A stretch of 64,000 bases of DNA from Gemmatimonadaceae bacterium (GTDB lineage: Bacteria; Gemmatimonadota; Gemmatimonadetes; Gemmatimonadales; Gemmatimonadaceae). Shown piece by piece: positions 34,709 to 43,722 of this stretch (the first letter of the stretch is position 1; every line of letters begins with the position of its first letter). The notes beneath the pieces were generated by a model that made no database searches, had not been told where the DNA came from, and saw only the letters and a program-made list of their open reading frames with translations. A program made the position numbers and the translations under genes. Location of the stretch: positions 124,001 through 188,000 of the forward strand of contig JBBEBQ010000025.1 in NCBI GenBank assembly GCA_040882285.1, in the 5' to 3' direction.

Positions 34709-34814
34709 GGAATCCAAGATGTGAGAGGCCAGAGGACAGAATGCCAGAAGCCAGATGTGATGCTGTGCTGACAATCTGGCCATCTGACTTCTGGTATCTC
34801 ACATCTTGGATTCC
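34709..34814. repeat. Heptamer-type hairpin element H7-6
   Basis: 106 bp with exactly complementary 18-base ends GGAATCCAAGATGTGAGA. Inner words (GCCAGA, GTCAGATG) continue the pairing. It lies between the divergent rpsF operon and kinase gene. The terminal GGAATCC plus GTGAG is shared with H7-3 and H7-10, while the inner words differ. The remainder of the 34524-34939 gap holds the rpsF leader and promoter and nothing else I can identify. Confidence 0.85.
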
Positions 34815-34939
34815 TCTGACAAGTCACGTGGGCTCCCGGCAGCCAGATCAGCTCCTTTCATCCGCGACGCGGCCGAGGCGTGGAACAGTGGCTGATAGGC
34901 GCCTTATATTCGACTGCCTCTCAAAGTGCGGGCTACCGC

Positions 34940-37366
34940 ATGCCGGCTGATCTCCGCGCGCAACTCGAATCCAGTTTTCGCGGCCAGTACACCATCGAGC
35001 GCGAGCTCGGTGGCGGTAACATGGCGCGCGTCTTCGTGGCTACGGATCACGGCCTCGGGCGCCGCGTAGTTATCAAGGTGCTGTCCGGCGAGCTCGCGGA
35101 GGGGCTCTCCGTCAAGCGCTTCAGCCGCGAGATCAGGCTCGCGGCCTCGCTCCAGCAGGCGAATATCGTTCCCGTCCTCTCCGCCGGCGAAGCGGGTGGT
35201 GTGCCGCACTACACGATGCCGTATGTGGAAGGGTCGTCGCTCCGCGAGCGGCTCGCGCTGGAGGGCGGGCCGTCACTCGTGGAGACTCTCGGAATCCTGC
35301 GCGACCTGGCCCGCGCGCTGGCATACGCGCACGACCGTGGCGTCGTACATCGGGACATCAAGCCGGAGAACGTGCTGCTCTCCGGCGGTGCGGCGGTGGT
35401 GACCGATTTCGGAATCGCCAAGGCGCTGGCGAATGCGCGCGGGGAGCCCGCCGGCCCTGCGACTGGCGGAACGGGCACCGTGACACAGTCGGGGGTAGCC
35501 GTCGGCACGCCGGCCTACATGGCTCCGGAGCAGATCGCGGGTGACCCGCAGGTGGATCACAGGGCGGATCTGTATTCTTTTGGCTGCGTCGCCTACGAGC
35601 TCATAGCCGGAGAGCCGCCTTTCGCCGGACGCTCGATACAGGCGCTATTCACGGCGCACCTTACCGAGCAGCCTGCGCCAGTCACGGAGAAGCATCCGGA
35701 GTGTCCCCGCGCGCTCGCGCGACTCGTAATGAGCTGTCTCGAGAAGGATCCGGCCGCGCGGCCCCAGTCGGCGCACGAGATCCTCACGGCGCTGAACACG
35801 GTGGCGACGCACGCGACGCCAGTCGAGCGATTCTGGCACGCGCGCACACGCAGACAGCGCCTCGCCGTTTCCGGGTTGTTGCTGCTGGTCGCGCTCGGCG
35901 CTACGGCGTTCGTGGTGAGCGCCCGCATACAGAGCATGCGCGCCGAATCTGCCGCGCTGTCCGTGGCAGTCGTGCCGTTCCTGAATCTCAGCGGCGACCC
36001 GGCGCACGAATATCTCGGCGACGGGATGGCCGACGAGCTGGCGACGGCGCTCGGCAAGGTGCCGGGAATCCGCATCGCTTCGCGCAGTCTTGGCTACCGT
36101 TACAAGGGGCGGCGTGATCTCGACGCGCGGGAGATGGGACGCGCGCTGTCGGCGAATTATGTGCTGCAGGGATCGGTACGGCCGGTACGGGACCGGATCC
36201 GTGTGTCCGTACAGCTCACCAATGCAGCGGACAACAGCGAGACCTGGAGCGAGACTTATGACCGGGCCGGCGCCGATGCGTTCGCCGTGCAGAACGACGT
36301 AGCCAACGCCGTCGTGGACGCGTTGCGTCGGCGCCTCCGTCTTGCCCCCGAAGCCGTGGCCGCCGCGGTACCGGCTCGCGGCACCTCCTCCGCTCAGGCG
36401 TACGACGCATACCTCCGCGGCCGCTACCTGCTGAGGCGACGAGGGGCAGGCACACGGCAAGCGGCGGAGCACTTCGAGCGGTCGATCGCGCTCGACAGCA
36501 ACTTCGCCGCGGCGCACGCGGCGCTCGCGCTCGCGCTGGAGCTGTTGCCGTATTTCGAGCCGGTGGACGCGCGCGCACTCGGGGTCCGCGCGATGCGCGT
36601 GGCTCGCCGGGCGCTGGCGCTCGACAGCTCGCTCGCGGAGGCACATACCGCTCTGGCCATGGCTTATCAGCATTCGTACCGCTGGGCCGAGGCGGAGCGG
36701 GAGTATCGCCGGGCCGTCGCGGCGGGGCCCGCTGATCCGGACACGCACATTCAGTACGGCCGCTTCCGTTGGTACACGGGACGACTCAGCGACGCGCTGC
36801 CTGCCTTCGAGAGGGCGCGCGCGATCGACCCGTATTCCGCGGTGGCGTCAGCCTGGGTCGGTCATCTTCTCTTTCTGAGCGGCAGGCGCAGCGCCGGCAT
36901 GATCGAGCTGCGCCGCGCGCTGGAGTTCGAGCCTGTCAACCCACCGGCACTCGTCATGATGGCTGAAGCATTCCGGTTGCAGGGACAGCGCGACTCCTCC
37001 CGCGTGTACGCGGAGCGGCTCTGGAGAGGCGTACCCGCGTGGCGACCCGTCGCGGCGGCCGCGCTGGCCGAGTTGGGTGAGGCCGACCGGGCGCTCGCGT
37101 GGCTGCGAGCGTTCGAGACCGGACCGGCGCCCGAACACACCGTGATTAACGCGATTGGGGTATACGCCGGGCTGCGGGACAGCACGCGCATGCTGGCCGC
37201 TATGGAAGAGGCGACCCGGCGCGGCGAGATCTGGCCAACTTATTTTTCGCTCAACGAGCCGCGCTTCGACTTCGTGCGAAGCAGCGGACGCTTCGCAGCC
37301 ATCGTTCGCGGCGCCGGGCTGGACGAGCGCCTATTCACGGCTCCGGGAGCCGGGAGGTCACAATGA
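34940..37366 (+). CDS. Serine/threonine protein kinase with membrane helix, FlgO-like and TPR domains
   Basis: An 808-residue one-pass membrane kinase. Residues ~15-275 are the Hanks-type domain: ELGGGNMARVF (glycine loop), VVIKVL (Lys), VVHRDIKPENVLL (catalytic Asp near residue 138) and VTDFGIAKAL (DFG). The glycine loop ends GNM rather than the usual GxG/GGM. A helix follows (LAVSGLLLLVALGATAFVV), then a domain like FlgO/cyclase-associated modules (VAVVPFLNLSGDPAHEYLGD; NYVLQGSVRPVRDRIRVSVQ), then about seven TPRs. Such fusions are abundant in Gemmatimonadota. ATG 34940 was chosen; TATATT at 34905-34910 could be its -10 box. Confidence 0.9.
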   Translation: MPADLRAQLESSFRGQYTIERELGGGNMARVFVATDHGLGRRVVIKVLSGELAEGLSVKRFSREIRLAASLQQANIVPVLSAGEAGGVPHYTMPYVEGSSLRERLALEGGPSLVETLGILRDLARALAYAHDRGVVHRDIKPENVLLSGGAAVVTDFGIAKALANARGEPAGPATGGTGTVTQSGVAVGTPAYMAPEQIAGDPQVDHRADLYSFGCVAYELIAGEPPFAGRSIQALFTAHLTEQPAPVTEKHPECPRALARLVMSCLEKDPAARPQSAHEILTALNTVATHATPVERFWHARTRRQRLAVSGLLLLVALGATAFVVSARIQSMRAESAALSVAVVPFLNLSGDPAHEYLGDGMADELATALGKVPGIRIASRSLGYRYKGRRDLDAREMGRALSANYVLQGSVRPVRDRIRVSVQLTNAADNSETWSETYDRAGADAFAVQNDVANAVVDALRRRLRLAPEAVAAAVPARGTSSAQAYDAYLRGRYLLRRRGAGTRQAAEHFERSIALDSNFAAAHAALALALELLPYFEPVDARALGVRAMRVARRALALDSSLAEAHTALAMAYQHSYRWAEAEREYRRAVAAGPADPDTHIQYGRFRWYTGRLSDALPAFERARAIDPYSAVASAWVGHLLFLSGRRSAGMIELRRALEFEPVNPPALVMMAEAFRLQGQRDSSRVYAERLWRGVPAWRPVAAAALAELGEADRALAWLRAFETGPAPEHTVINAIGVYAGLRDSTRMLAAMEEATRRGEIWPTYFSLNEPRFDFVRSSGRFAAIVRGAGLDERLFTAPGAGRSQ

Positions 37367-38238
37367 TTCGAGTTGCGGTGGTTGGACTGGCGTTCGGCAT
37401 CGTGCTCTCGACGCCTGTCTCCGCGCAGACGGGTGAGATCGACGCCGGTGACGCCCGAATCAACTATTTGTCGTCCGGGCACGGTCATGCCGTGGTACTC
37501 ATTCACGGGTGGGCGCTGCATCTACGCGAATGGGACGATCAGATCAGAGCGCTGTCCCCGGAATTTCGAGTGGTCGCGTATGATCGGCGCGGATTCGGAA
37601 GATCCACCGGCTTCGCCGACATTTCAGCGGACCCCGGGGATCTCGCGCTTCTGCTCGATACGTTGGGAATCCGGTCGGCCGTGCTCGTCGGGCACTCCGC
37701 TGGCGCAGACGTGGCATACCGTTTCGCCGCGGCATTTCCGGGGCGAGTGGACGGACTGGTGCTGTACGGCGGTCCGCCGCCCAGCGGCTTTCCGGCGCTT
37801 CCCGCAGGTCCGTTTGCGCAAGATCCTCGCAGGGCAATCGCGCGGGAGCACGGTGTCGACTCCTTGATGAAATTCGTCACCTCCTTGCCGCAGTTTCAGC
37901 CCGGACCGAACCGGACGGCGGCCACGGCCGCGAGACTGAACAGCATCGTACGCCAATATTCAGGACGCGATCTGCTCGAAGATCACCCTCTATCCGGGCG
38001 CTTTTCGCCAGCGGCGCTCGACGCAGTGAGGCAATGGCGGATGCCGATCCTGTACATAAGCGGCGAAAGAGAAGCGCCCCGCTGGTTGCAGGTGACTGAT
38101 TCGCTCGTGCGGTGGCTGCCGAACGCAAGGAGGGTGTTGGTGCCCGGTGGCGGGCACGGCGTTCATTTCGACGAGCCCGACCGGTTCAATCAAGCGCTGC
38201 TCGCGTTCTTGCGTGAACTGCCAAGAGACAAACCGTAA
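37363..38238 (+). CDS. Secreted alpha/beta hydrolase
   Basis: A 291-residue alpha/beta hydrolase with a signal peptide (VAVVGLAFGIVLSTPVSAQ). Seen: oxyanion-hole HGWALHLREWD, nucleophile elbow VGHSAGADVAYR (Ser), and a C-terminal His in GGGHGVHFDEPDRF. The substrate is not readable. Its ATG overlaps the kinase stop (ATGA), so it is translated with the kinase. Confidence 0.88.
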   Translation: MIRVAVVGLAFGIVLSTPVSAQTGEIDAGDARINYLSSGHGHAVVLIHGWALHLREWDDQIRALSPEFRVVAYDRRGFGRSTGFADISADPGDLALLLDTLGIRSAVLVGHSAGADVAYRFAAAFPGRVDGLVLYGGPPPSGFPALPAGPFAQDPRRAIAREHGVDSLMKFVTSLPQFQPGPNRTAATAARLNSIVRQYSGRDLLEDHPLSGRFSPAALDAVRQWRMPILYISGEREAPRWLQVTDSLVRWLPNARRVLVPGGGHGVHFDEPDRFNQALLAFLRELPRDKP

Positions 38239-38252
38239 GGCTACTCGATCCT

Positions 38253-38278
38253 CAATCCCAAGTGAACGTCACCGGAAT
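38253..38278 (+). repeat. Direct repeat, left copy (26 bp)
   Basis: This 26-base segment is repeated in the same orientation at 39844-39869 with 24 of 26 identical bases; both copies run CAATCC to CCGGAAT. It overlaps the last codons of the minus-strand hydrolase. Together the copies bracket that gene and its small partner. Confidence 0.7.
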
Positions 38279-39252
38279 TGGCCCTCACGCCGTGCCGTGA
38301 TCCGCGCCATGACCATGTCCACCAGCGGGCGGACCACGTCCGCGTCCGACGCCACGTGAGCCCCGGGGAGCCACATAAGCTCCTTCGGCTCCCTCGCGGC
38401 GCGAAACAGCGAAAGAACCGCTTCCTTCGGCAACCGCTCATCGTCCGCGGCGTTGATCATGATGAAGGGACGCGGGCTGATACGCCCAACCCATCGCTCG
38501 GGCGTGATGCGCGGTCCTGACATCGCGAGCGTTCCGATGCTTGCCGCGAGGAAGCGCGCCGGCGCCGACGGGATGATCTCCCGCAGGCTGTACACCAGCG
38601 GCGTGAACGTGCCGCCGGATCCGTGCAGCGCCCACACGCGGGTCACGCGCGAGTCCAGCGCGCTCGCGATGATGACGAACGGCACGCCCAAGCTCACGCC
38701 GATCGCTTCGACCTGGCTACTGTCCACGTCGGGCCGCGCGAGCAAATCGTCGAGCGCGAGCATCAGCGCAGCGGGCGTGTCGAAGAACGCCTGCCGTACC
38801 TGCGGGATCGCGCGGATCACGCCCGCTCCCTTGGGCTTCGGGTCCCCGGCGTACGGGTACGACAGCGCCACCGCCATGACGCCGCGCGTGTTCTCCAGCA
38901 GCCGCACGGCGTCCTGCCCCGTGTTGCGCCCGCCTAGCAGAAGCGCCAGTGGCAGCCTCGCGCCGGAATCCGCCACATGCCGCTTGGTGGTCATGCTGAC
39001 CGTCAGGCCGCTGCTGCTCCTGAGCCGGACGACCTGCACGTAGTGCGAGTCGGCGAGCTCGAGCGTGTCTTCGTATGCAGCGACGAGTGAGCCGCGCCGG
39101 TCCAGGATCGTCGGCGCGGGATCGCGCAGAAGCCATGCTGCGCCCGCGGCGGCCGCCAGGATGAGAGCGAGGACGATCACATCCGCGGCGCCGCGCCGCG
39201 CCCCGCGCCGCCGGGCGCGACTCGTTGCCGCGCCCGGCGTCGCAGCCCTCAT
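38269..39252 (-). CDS. Membrane-anchored alpha/beta-hydrolase-like protein
   Basis: A 327-residue protein. After a basic N-terminus (RARRRGARRG) comes one membrane helix (VIVLALILAAAAGAAWLL). The rest fits an alpha/beta hydrolase: LALLLGGRNTG, VMAVALSYPYAGDP, VEAIGVSLGVPFVIIAS (Ser in GVSLG), INAADDERLPKEA (Asp) and LPGAHVASDADVV (His). The exact family is uncertain. ATG 39252 overlaps the stop of the small upstream gene (ATGA). Confidence 0.75.
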   Translation of the reverse strand: MRAATPGAATSRARRRGARRGAADVIVLALILAAAAGAAWLLRDPAPTILDRRGSLVAAYEDTLELADSHYVQVVRLRSSSGLTVSMTTKRHVADSGARLPLALLLGGRNTGQDAVRLLENTRGVMAVALSYPYAGDPKPKGAGVIRAIPQVRQAFFDTPAALMLALDDLLARPDVDSSQVEAIGVSLGVPFVIIASALDSRVTRVWALHGSGGTFTPLVYSLREIIPSAPARFLAASIGTLAMSGPRITPERWVGRISPRPFIMINAADDERLPKEAVLSLFRAAREPKELMWLPGAHVASDADVVRPLVDMVMARITARREGQFR

Positions 39253-39599
39253 GCGCCGGCCAGGACCTCGCCCAGTGCTTCCAGCCGCTCCGACCAATAC
39301 GCCTTCATGCGCTCAGCGGTCTCCTTGTCGGACAGCTTGGCGTGCTGCACCGCGACCGAGCTCTTCGACTTTCCCTTGGCCGTGAACCAGACCGCTACGA
39401 TCCCGCCGTCGCTCATACCGGCGAGCGCGGCGAAGTCCTTCGACTTGGGCGGCACGGCAGCGGTACGCGCGGCGCCGGCGGCGCGCGCGGTCCTGGCCCG
39501 GGGCGTTTGGGTGATTTGCGCGCGCGCGGTGGTGTAGGCTTCGCCAGTCTTCCGCATGCGGGCGCGAACGAGGCGCTTGAGATCCTTGTTGGCAGGCAT
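39249..39599 (-). CDS. Small basic protein of unknown function
   Basis: A 116-residue, Lys/Arg/Ala-rich protein that I cannot assign. The N-terminus NKDLKRLVRARMRKTGEAYT is followed by a low-complexity Ala/Arg linker, then a compact part (KDFAALAGMSDGGIVAVWF) and a helix (KETAERMKAYWSERLEAL). The start is ATG 39599, with AGGAG 8 bases upstream; ATG 39605 is also possible. It overlaps the hydrolase start. The 270 bases between it and the transporter hold no gene I can support. Confidence 0.65.
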   Translation of the reverse strand: MPANKDLKRLVRARMRKTGEAYTTARAQITQTPRARTARAAGAARTAAVPPKSKDFAALAGMSDGGIVAVWFTAKGKSKSSVAVQHAKLSDKETAERMKAYWSERLEALGEVLAGA

Positions 39600-39843
39600 C
39601 GTCATGTCTCCTTTGGGTACACCACGGGCCACTCCCCAGCAGCGCGCCATGGTGGACGCAAAAGAATGACGACACTGATCCGGGAGTGTGCCCCCCTTTG
39701 CCTCGCATTCGACTCCTGCTGGGGCGGAGTCTCAAGAGGTTGGGCGCGGATCGCCGCCACCGAAACGATGGCTGGCTCGGGCGCGATCGTCAAGCGGCGC
39801 AGAAGCTCGAGCGGGTCAGTCCTGCCGCACAGTCCTCAGTCCG

Positions 39844-39869
39844 CAATCCGAAGTGAACGTGACCGGAAT
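39844..39869 (+). repeat. Direct repeat, right copy (26 bp)
   Basis: Matches 38253-38278 in 24 of 26 bases. It is preceded by CAGTCCTCAGTCCG, itself 7-base-repeated, and ends 6 bases before the stop codon of the minus-strand transporter. Confidence 0.7.
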
Positions 39870-39875
39870 CATGAA

Positions 39876-41321
39876 CTAAGTGAAGATCCTCCCCGCGAGG
39901 ACGTAAACGACCAGCGGAAGCAGGACGATAAAGAAGATGTTCAGCCACACCCCGGCTCTCGCCATCTGTGGGACCGTGAGCGCGCCGGTGCCATAGACGA
40001 TCGCGTTCGGCGGCGTGGCGACCGGCAGCATGAACGCGCAGCTCGCGGCGAGCGCGGTCGGAATCGCGAGCATCAAGGGGTCCGCTCCTATGCCGACCGC
40101 CAGCGAAGCTACGACTGGAAGGAATGCCGCGGCGGTCGCGGTGTTGCTCGTCAGCTCGGTCAGAAAGATCACGACCGCGGTCACCACCAGGATCACCAGC
40201 AGCAGCGGCCATCCGGCCAATGCTCCCAGCTCTCCACCGATCCAGCCCGCGAGGCCGGTCTGCTGGATCGCGGCCGCGAGCGAGAGTCCGCCGCCGAACA
40301 GGATGAGCACCGACCACGGGAGGCGCTCGGCCTGCTTCCATGTCAGCGCGACGCGGGGCGAGCGCCATGACAGCGGCACGATGAACATCAGCAGGGCTCC
40401 GGTTATGGCGATTCCGGTATCCGTTATCGCGGGCACCCACCGCTCGATGATCGGACGGGTCACCCACGCCGCCGCGGTCAGCGCGGTTATCGTCCCGACT
40501 GTCCATTCGGCCCGCGTCATCACGCCGAGCGCGTGCCGCTCCTCGCGCAGCATCGCGGCTCCGCCCGCGACCGGGTCGGAGCCGACGGGATGCAGCCACT
40601 TGGTGAGCAGCAGCCACGCGACGGGAAGTGCCAGCAGCACGATCGGCACGCCGAGGAACATCCACTCCACGAAGCCGATGCGAACGCCGTACGTCTCCGA
40701 CATGAAGCCAGCGAGCAGCGCGTTTGGCGGCGTGCCGATGAGTGTGCCGAGCCCGCCGATGCTGGCCGAGTACGCGATTCCGAGCAGCAGCGCCACGCCG
40801 AACGCGCTGATTCGCGTGTCGCCCGCCGCATGGTCACCGTCACGCGCGAGCGCCATGACCGACGTGGCCATCGGCAGCATCATGACGACGGTTGCCGTAT
40901 TGCTCACCCACATGCTGATGAAGGCGGTGGCGACCATGAAGCCGAGAATCAGATTGGCCGGCTTCGTACCGACTACGCCGAGCACCCCCAACGCCATGCG
41001 CTTGTGCAGCCCGCAACTCTCGAGCGCCATCGCGATCAGGAAGCCGCCAAGAAAGAGGTAGATCACGGGATTCGCGTACGGCGCCGTTGTCGCCGCGACC
41101 GTCGCGATGCCGAGCAGGGGGAAGAGCACGATCGGCAGCAGCGCCGTCGCGGGGATCGGGATCGCCTCGGTGATCCACCATGTCGCCATGAGCGCGCCCA
41201 CGGCCGCTGTGCGCCAGGCGAGGAGCGACATGCCCTCGGGCGGCGCCAGCAGAAGCATGACAGCGAAGAGCAGCGGTCCCCCCGCGAGCCCCACCCGCCC
41301 GCGGGTGAGAGTGGCCGTCAT
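39876..41321 (-). CDS. SLC13/DASS-family anion:sodium symporter
   Basis: A 481-residue inner-membrane transporter with about 12 hydrophobic segments. Family landmarks: WWITEAIPIPATALLPIVLF near the N-terminus and two SNT motifs (SMWVSNTATVVMMLP and TELTSNTATAAAFLPV). DASS proteins import dicarboxylates, citrate or sulfate with sodium. The SNT motifs suggest a di/tricarboxylate substrate, but this cannot be decided. Divergent from the next gene across a hairpin-rich 120-base gap. Confidence 0.9.
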   Translation of the reverse strand: MTATLTRGRVGLAGGPLLFAVMLLLAPPEGMSLLAWRTAAVGALMATWWITEAIPIPATALLPIVLFPLLGIATVAATTAPYANPVIYLFLGGFLIAMALESCGLHKRMALGVLGVVGTKPANLILGFMVATAFISMWVSNTATVVMMLPMATSVMALARDGDHAAGDTRISAFGVALLLGIAYSASIGGLGTLIGTPPNALLAGFMSETYGVRIGFVEWMFLGVPIVLLALPVAWLLLTKWLHPVGSDPVAGGAAMLREERHALGVMTRAEWTVGTITALTAAAWVTRPIIERWVPAITDTGIAITGALLMFIVPLSWRSPRVALTWKQAERLPWSVLILFGGGLSLAAAIQQTGLAGWIGGELGALAGWPLLLVILVVTAVVIFLTELTSNTATAAAFLPVVASLAVGIGADPLMLAIPTALAASCAFMLPVATPPNAIVYGTGALTVPQMARAGVWLNIFFIVLLPLVVYVLAGRIFT

Positions 41322-41367
41322 CGAGAACGATCGGCGGAGGGAAGGGTGGCGGGCGTCATTGCGCCCG

Positions 41368-41388
41368 ACACGCTGCAGCGCAGCGTGT
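41368..41388. other. Short perfect hairpin between divergent genes
   Basis: ACACGCTG (41368-41375) pairs with CAGCGTGT (41381-41388) over a 5-base loop, in the gap between the transporter and the MBL-fold gene. It could be an operator or a structured leader; no T-run follows. Confidence 0.4.
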
Positions 41389-41442
41389 AGCGCCGCAAGG
41401 GCCTATGGCGCGGGCGGCTCCGGCTCCCGACATTGGAGCTTC

Positions 41443-42348
41443 ATGAACACGACATCGACGCGAGTACGAATCGCCCGGGCGGCGAGCGCCAGTGTGGCTT
41501 TGCTGCTTGCCCCGAGCAGCTGCGCTCGAGAGCCAGCCCCGGACCCGCGCGTGCAGCGCAGCGTGCTCGCGGAGCACACTTACCTTCTGTCCGCGCCGGA
41601 AGGAAACCTGGTGATGTACAATGGGCCCGCGTCGGTAGTGGTCGCCGGAGTTCAGTCGCCGACCCTGGTGCGGGCCGCATTGCGGGAGATGGGTTCGCGC
41701 GGCGACCGCCGGCTTTACGTGATCGCGCTCGCGGCGGACAGCGCCCCGCGGTACGGCGACGGCGGTTGGGGCGGGCGCGGGGCGGTGACCATCGCTCACG
41801 AGAAGCTGCGGACGCGCATGGTGCAGGCGATCGGAAAGGACACGGGGACAGTGCAGCCCGCATCGGTCGGGTATTCCCAGGTCATCCAGATCTACATCCC
41901 GGGCGTGGCGACGCATGCCGTGGCGCAGGCTCCGGGAATCTCGGATTCCGACGCGAGCGTTCACTTCCATTCCAGCAAGGTGTTGATGCTGGCGAACATG
42001 TTTGCCGCCGATGGCTATCCGGCCATCGACACGACCAGCGGCGGCAGCTTCCTCGGCCTGCTCGGCGTGACGCAATGGTTCGCCGAAAATTTCAAGGACG
42101 AGGACGTGGTGATTCCGGCCCGCGGCCCGGCGCTGCGCGGCCGCGACCTGCGGAACTACGTGGAGATGCTGGAATCCGTGCGCGACCGCGTGCAGCCGCT
42201 CGTGACGGACGGCCGTACGCTCCCCGAGATAATCGCGGCGAAGCCGCTGGCCGATCTCGACGCTCGGTGGGGGCGGGGGCCGGTCAGCGCTTCCGCGTTC
42301 CTCGCCGCGGTGGTTCACTCGCTACGGACGGGGCCGCCCCCGGGATGA
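41443..42348 (+). CDS. Metallo-beta-lactamase-fold lipoprotein lacking metal ligands
   Basis: A 301-residue exported protein with a lipobox-like LLLAPSSC. The order of motifs follows periplasmic MBL-fold hydrolases: NLVMYNGPASVVVAGVQSP, TIAHEKLRTRM, YPAIDTTSGGSFLGLLG, and a C-terminal helix pair ending LADLDARWGRG. Each metal site is changed. HxHxDH is replaced in LAADSAPRYGDGG, GHTxGD reads GISDSD, GDLF reads ANMF, and GHGP reads ARGP. It is probably a non-catalytic binding or sensing protein. It lies between two anion transporter genes. Confidence 0.75.
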   Translation: MNTTSTRVRIARAASASVALLLAPSSCAREPAPDPRVQRSVLAEHTYLLSAPEGNLVMYNGPASVVVAGVQSPTLVRAALREMGSRGDRRLYVIALAADSAPRYGDGGWGGRGAVTIAHEKLRTRMVQAIGKDTGTVQPASVGYSQVIQIYIPGVATHAVAQAPGISDSDASVHFHSSKVLMLANMFAADGYPAIDTTSGGSFLGLLGVTQWFAENFKDEDVVIPARGPALRGRDLRNYVEMLESVRDRVQPLVTDGRTLPEIIAAKPLADLDARWGRGPVSASAFLAAVVHSLRTGPPPG

Positions 42349-42366
42349 GACAAGAGGTTATGTGAT

Positions 42367-43719
42367 TCATCCCGCCAGGGCGATCCCCACCATGCCCACG
42401 ATGGCGACCAGCAGCGCCCCGGGCAGGGCGAATCTGATCCAGCGCCCGTAGCTGACTCTGGCGCCGAGCAACATCGCGAGCAGGGCACCGTTGGTCGGGG
42501 TGATCATGTCCGTCAGACCCGCGCCGGTCTGATAGGCGATCACTGCCGCGTCACGGCTGATCCCGAGCAGGTCGGAGAGCGGCGCCATGATCGGCATCGT
42601 GAGAACCGCCTGCCCGCTCACCGACGGGACGGGGACGTGCAGAATCGCCTGCACGGGAATCATCATCAGCGCCGCGGCCAGCCCTGGAAGGTGGGCGAGC
42701 GGTGTCGCGAGCCCGTGCACGATCGTGTCGATCACGCGCCCATCCGTGAACACGAGGCTGATTGCCCGCGCCACGCCCACGAACAGTGCCGCCCCGACCA
42801 TCGCTTCCATCCCTTTGAGAAAGGCGGCCGCGGTCGAGGAGAGGCTCATTCCGGCGACGAGTCCCACGGCGAAGCCGGCCACGAGAAACAGCGCCGACAG
42901 CTCGTTGAATCCCCAGTCGTATCTCACCACACCTACCACGTACGCGATGAAGGGCACGATCACGATCGCCAGCAGAACGATGTCGCGGATCGTGGCGCGT
43001 TCGGTTGGTGCGACGGTCACTTCAGGGCTGACCTCGTCGCGCGCCGCCATCGCCAGCGTCCACCCGATCCACACCGCCACGGCCGCGGCAAAGAGGCTGA
43101 ACCGCAGTACGGGCAGCGAGAGCGGCGGAAGCTCGGCGAAGCGGAGCGCGATTCCCGTCTGGAACGGATTCGTCGGCCCGAATGCCGAGCCGACCACCGC
43201 CGCGCCCACGCTCATCCCGAGGGCGGTGATCGCGCCGAATCCCAGCCCCTGGCTCAACACGACCAATACCGGAATCAGGGCGATGATCTCCTCGTGCATG
43301 TTCTCGAGCGCGCCCAGAATCGCGAAGGCCAGACTGACGGCGATCACGACGGTTCGCGGTCGCCGGGTGCGGCCCACGAGCGAGCCGACCAGCCGGCCCA
43401 GCGCCCCGGTCGCGTCGAGCAGAACGAATGCGCCGCCGACGAAGAGGATCACGACGATTATGTCCGCCCCGGCGACGATCCCGCGTGGCACCGCGAGCAC
43501 GGCGTCCCCGATTCCCACGGGCGCGGCCGCGGTCGGAGCGTACGTTCCGGCAACGACGACTTCGCGTCCCGTCGCCGGGTCGGTGCGTCGCTCGTACGTC
43601 CCCGCCGGCAGGATCCACGTTAGGATCGCCGCGACACCGACGGCGAACAGCAGGAGGACCAGCGGGTGCGGCAGCCGGAGTCTTGCCTGCGGCGTCGGCG
43701 CGGACGTCGATGCTAACAT
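42367..43719 (-). CDS. YfcC/DcuC-family permease
   Basis: A 450-residue membrane protein with about 12 hydrophobic segments. Landmarks: PHPLVLLLFAVGVAAILTWI, LPAGTYERR, a periplasmic loop, then GALENMHEEIIALIPVLVVL and ITPTNGALLAMLLGA. This is the YfcC/ArcD-like branch of the DcuC superfamily, whose members carry C4-dicarboxylates, short-chain acids or basic amino acids. With rocD nearby an arginine/ornithine substrate is possible, but this is only a guess. Confidence 0.85.
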   Translation of the reverse strand: MLASTSAPTPQARLRLPHPLVLLLFAVGVAAILTWILPAGTYERRTDPATGREVVVAGTYAPTAAAPVGIGDAVLAVPRGIVAGADIIVVILFVGGAFVLLDATGALGRLVGSLVGRTRRPRTVVIAVSLAFAILGALENMHEEIIALIPVLVVLSQGLGFGAITALGMSVGAAVVGSAFGPTNPFQTGIALRFAELPPLSLPVLRFSLFAAAVAVWIGWTLAMAARDEVSPEVTVAPTERATIRDIVLLAIVIVPFIAYVVGVVRYDWGFNELSALFLVAGFAVGLVAGMSLSSTAAAFLKGMEAMVGAALFVGVARAISLVFTDGRVIDTIVHGLATPLAHLPGLAAALMMIPVQAILHVPVPSVSGQAVLTMPIMAPLSDLLGISRDAAVIAYQTGAGLTDMITPTNGALLAMLLGARVSYGRWIRFALPGALLVAIVGMVGIALAG

Positions 43720-43722
43720 GCG

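Noticed and set aside
34880-34939. Earlier kinase start at 34880
   Set aside because: It would add 20 residues not typical of the family and overlap the likely -10 box at 34905-34910.
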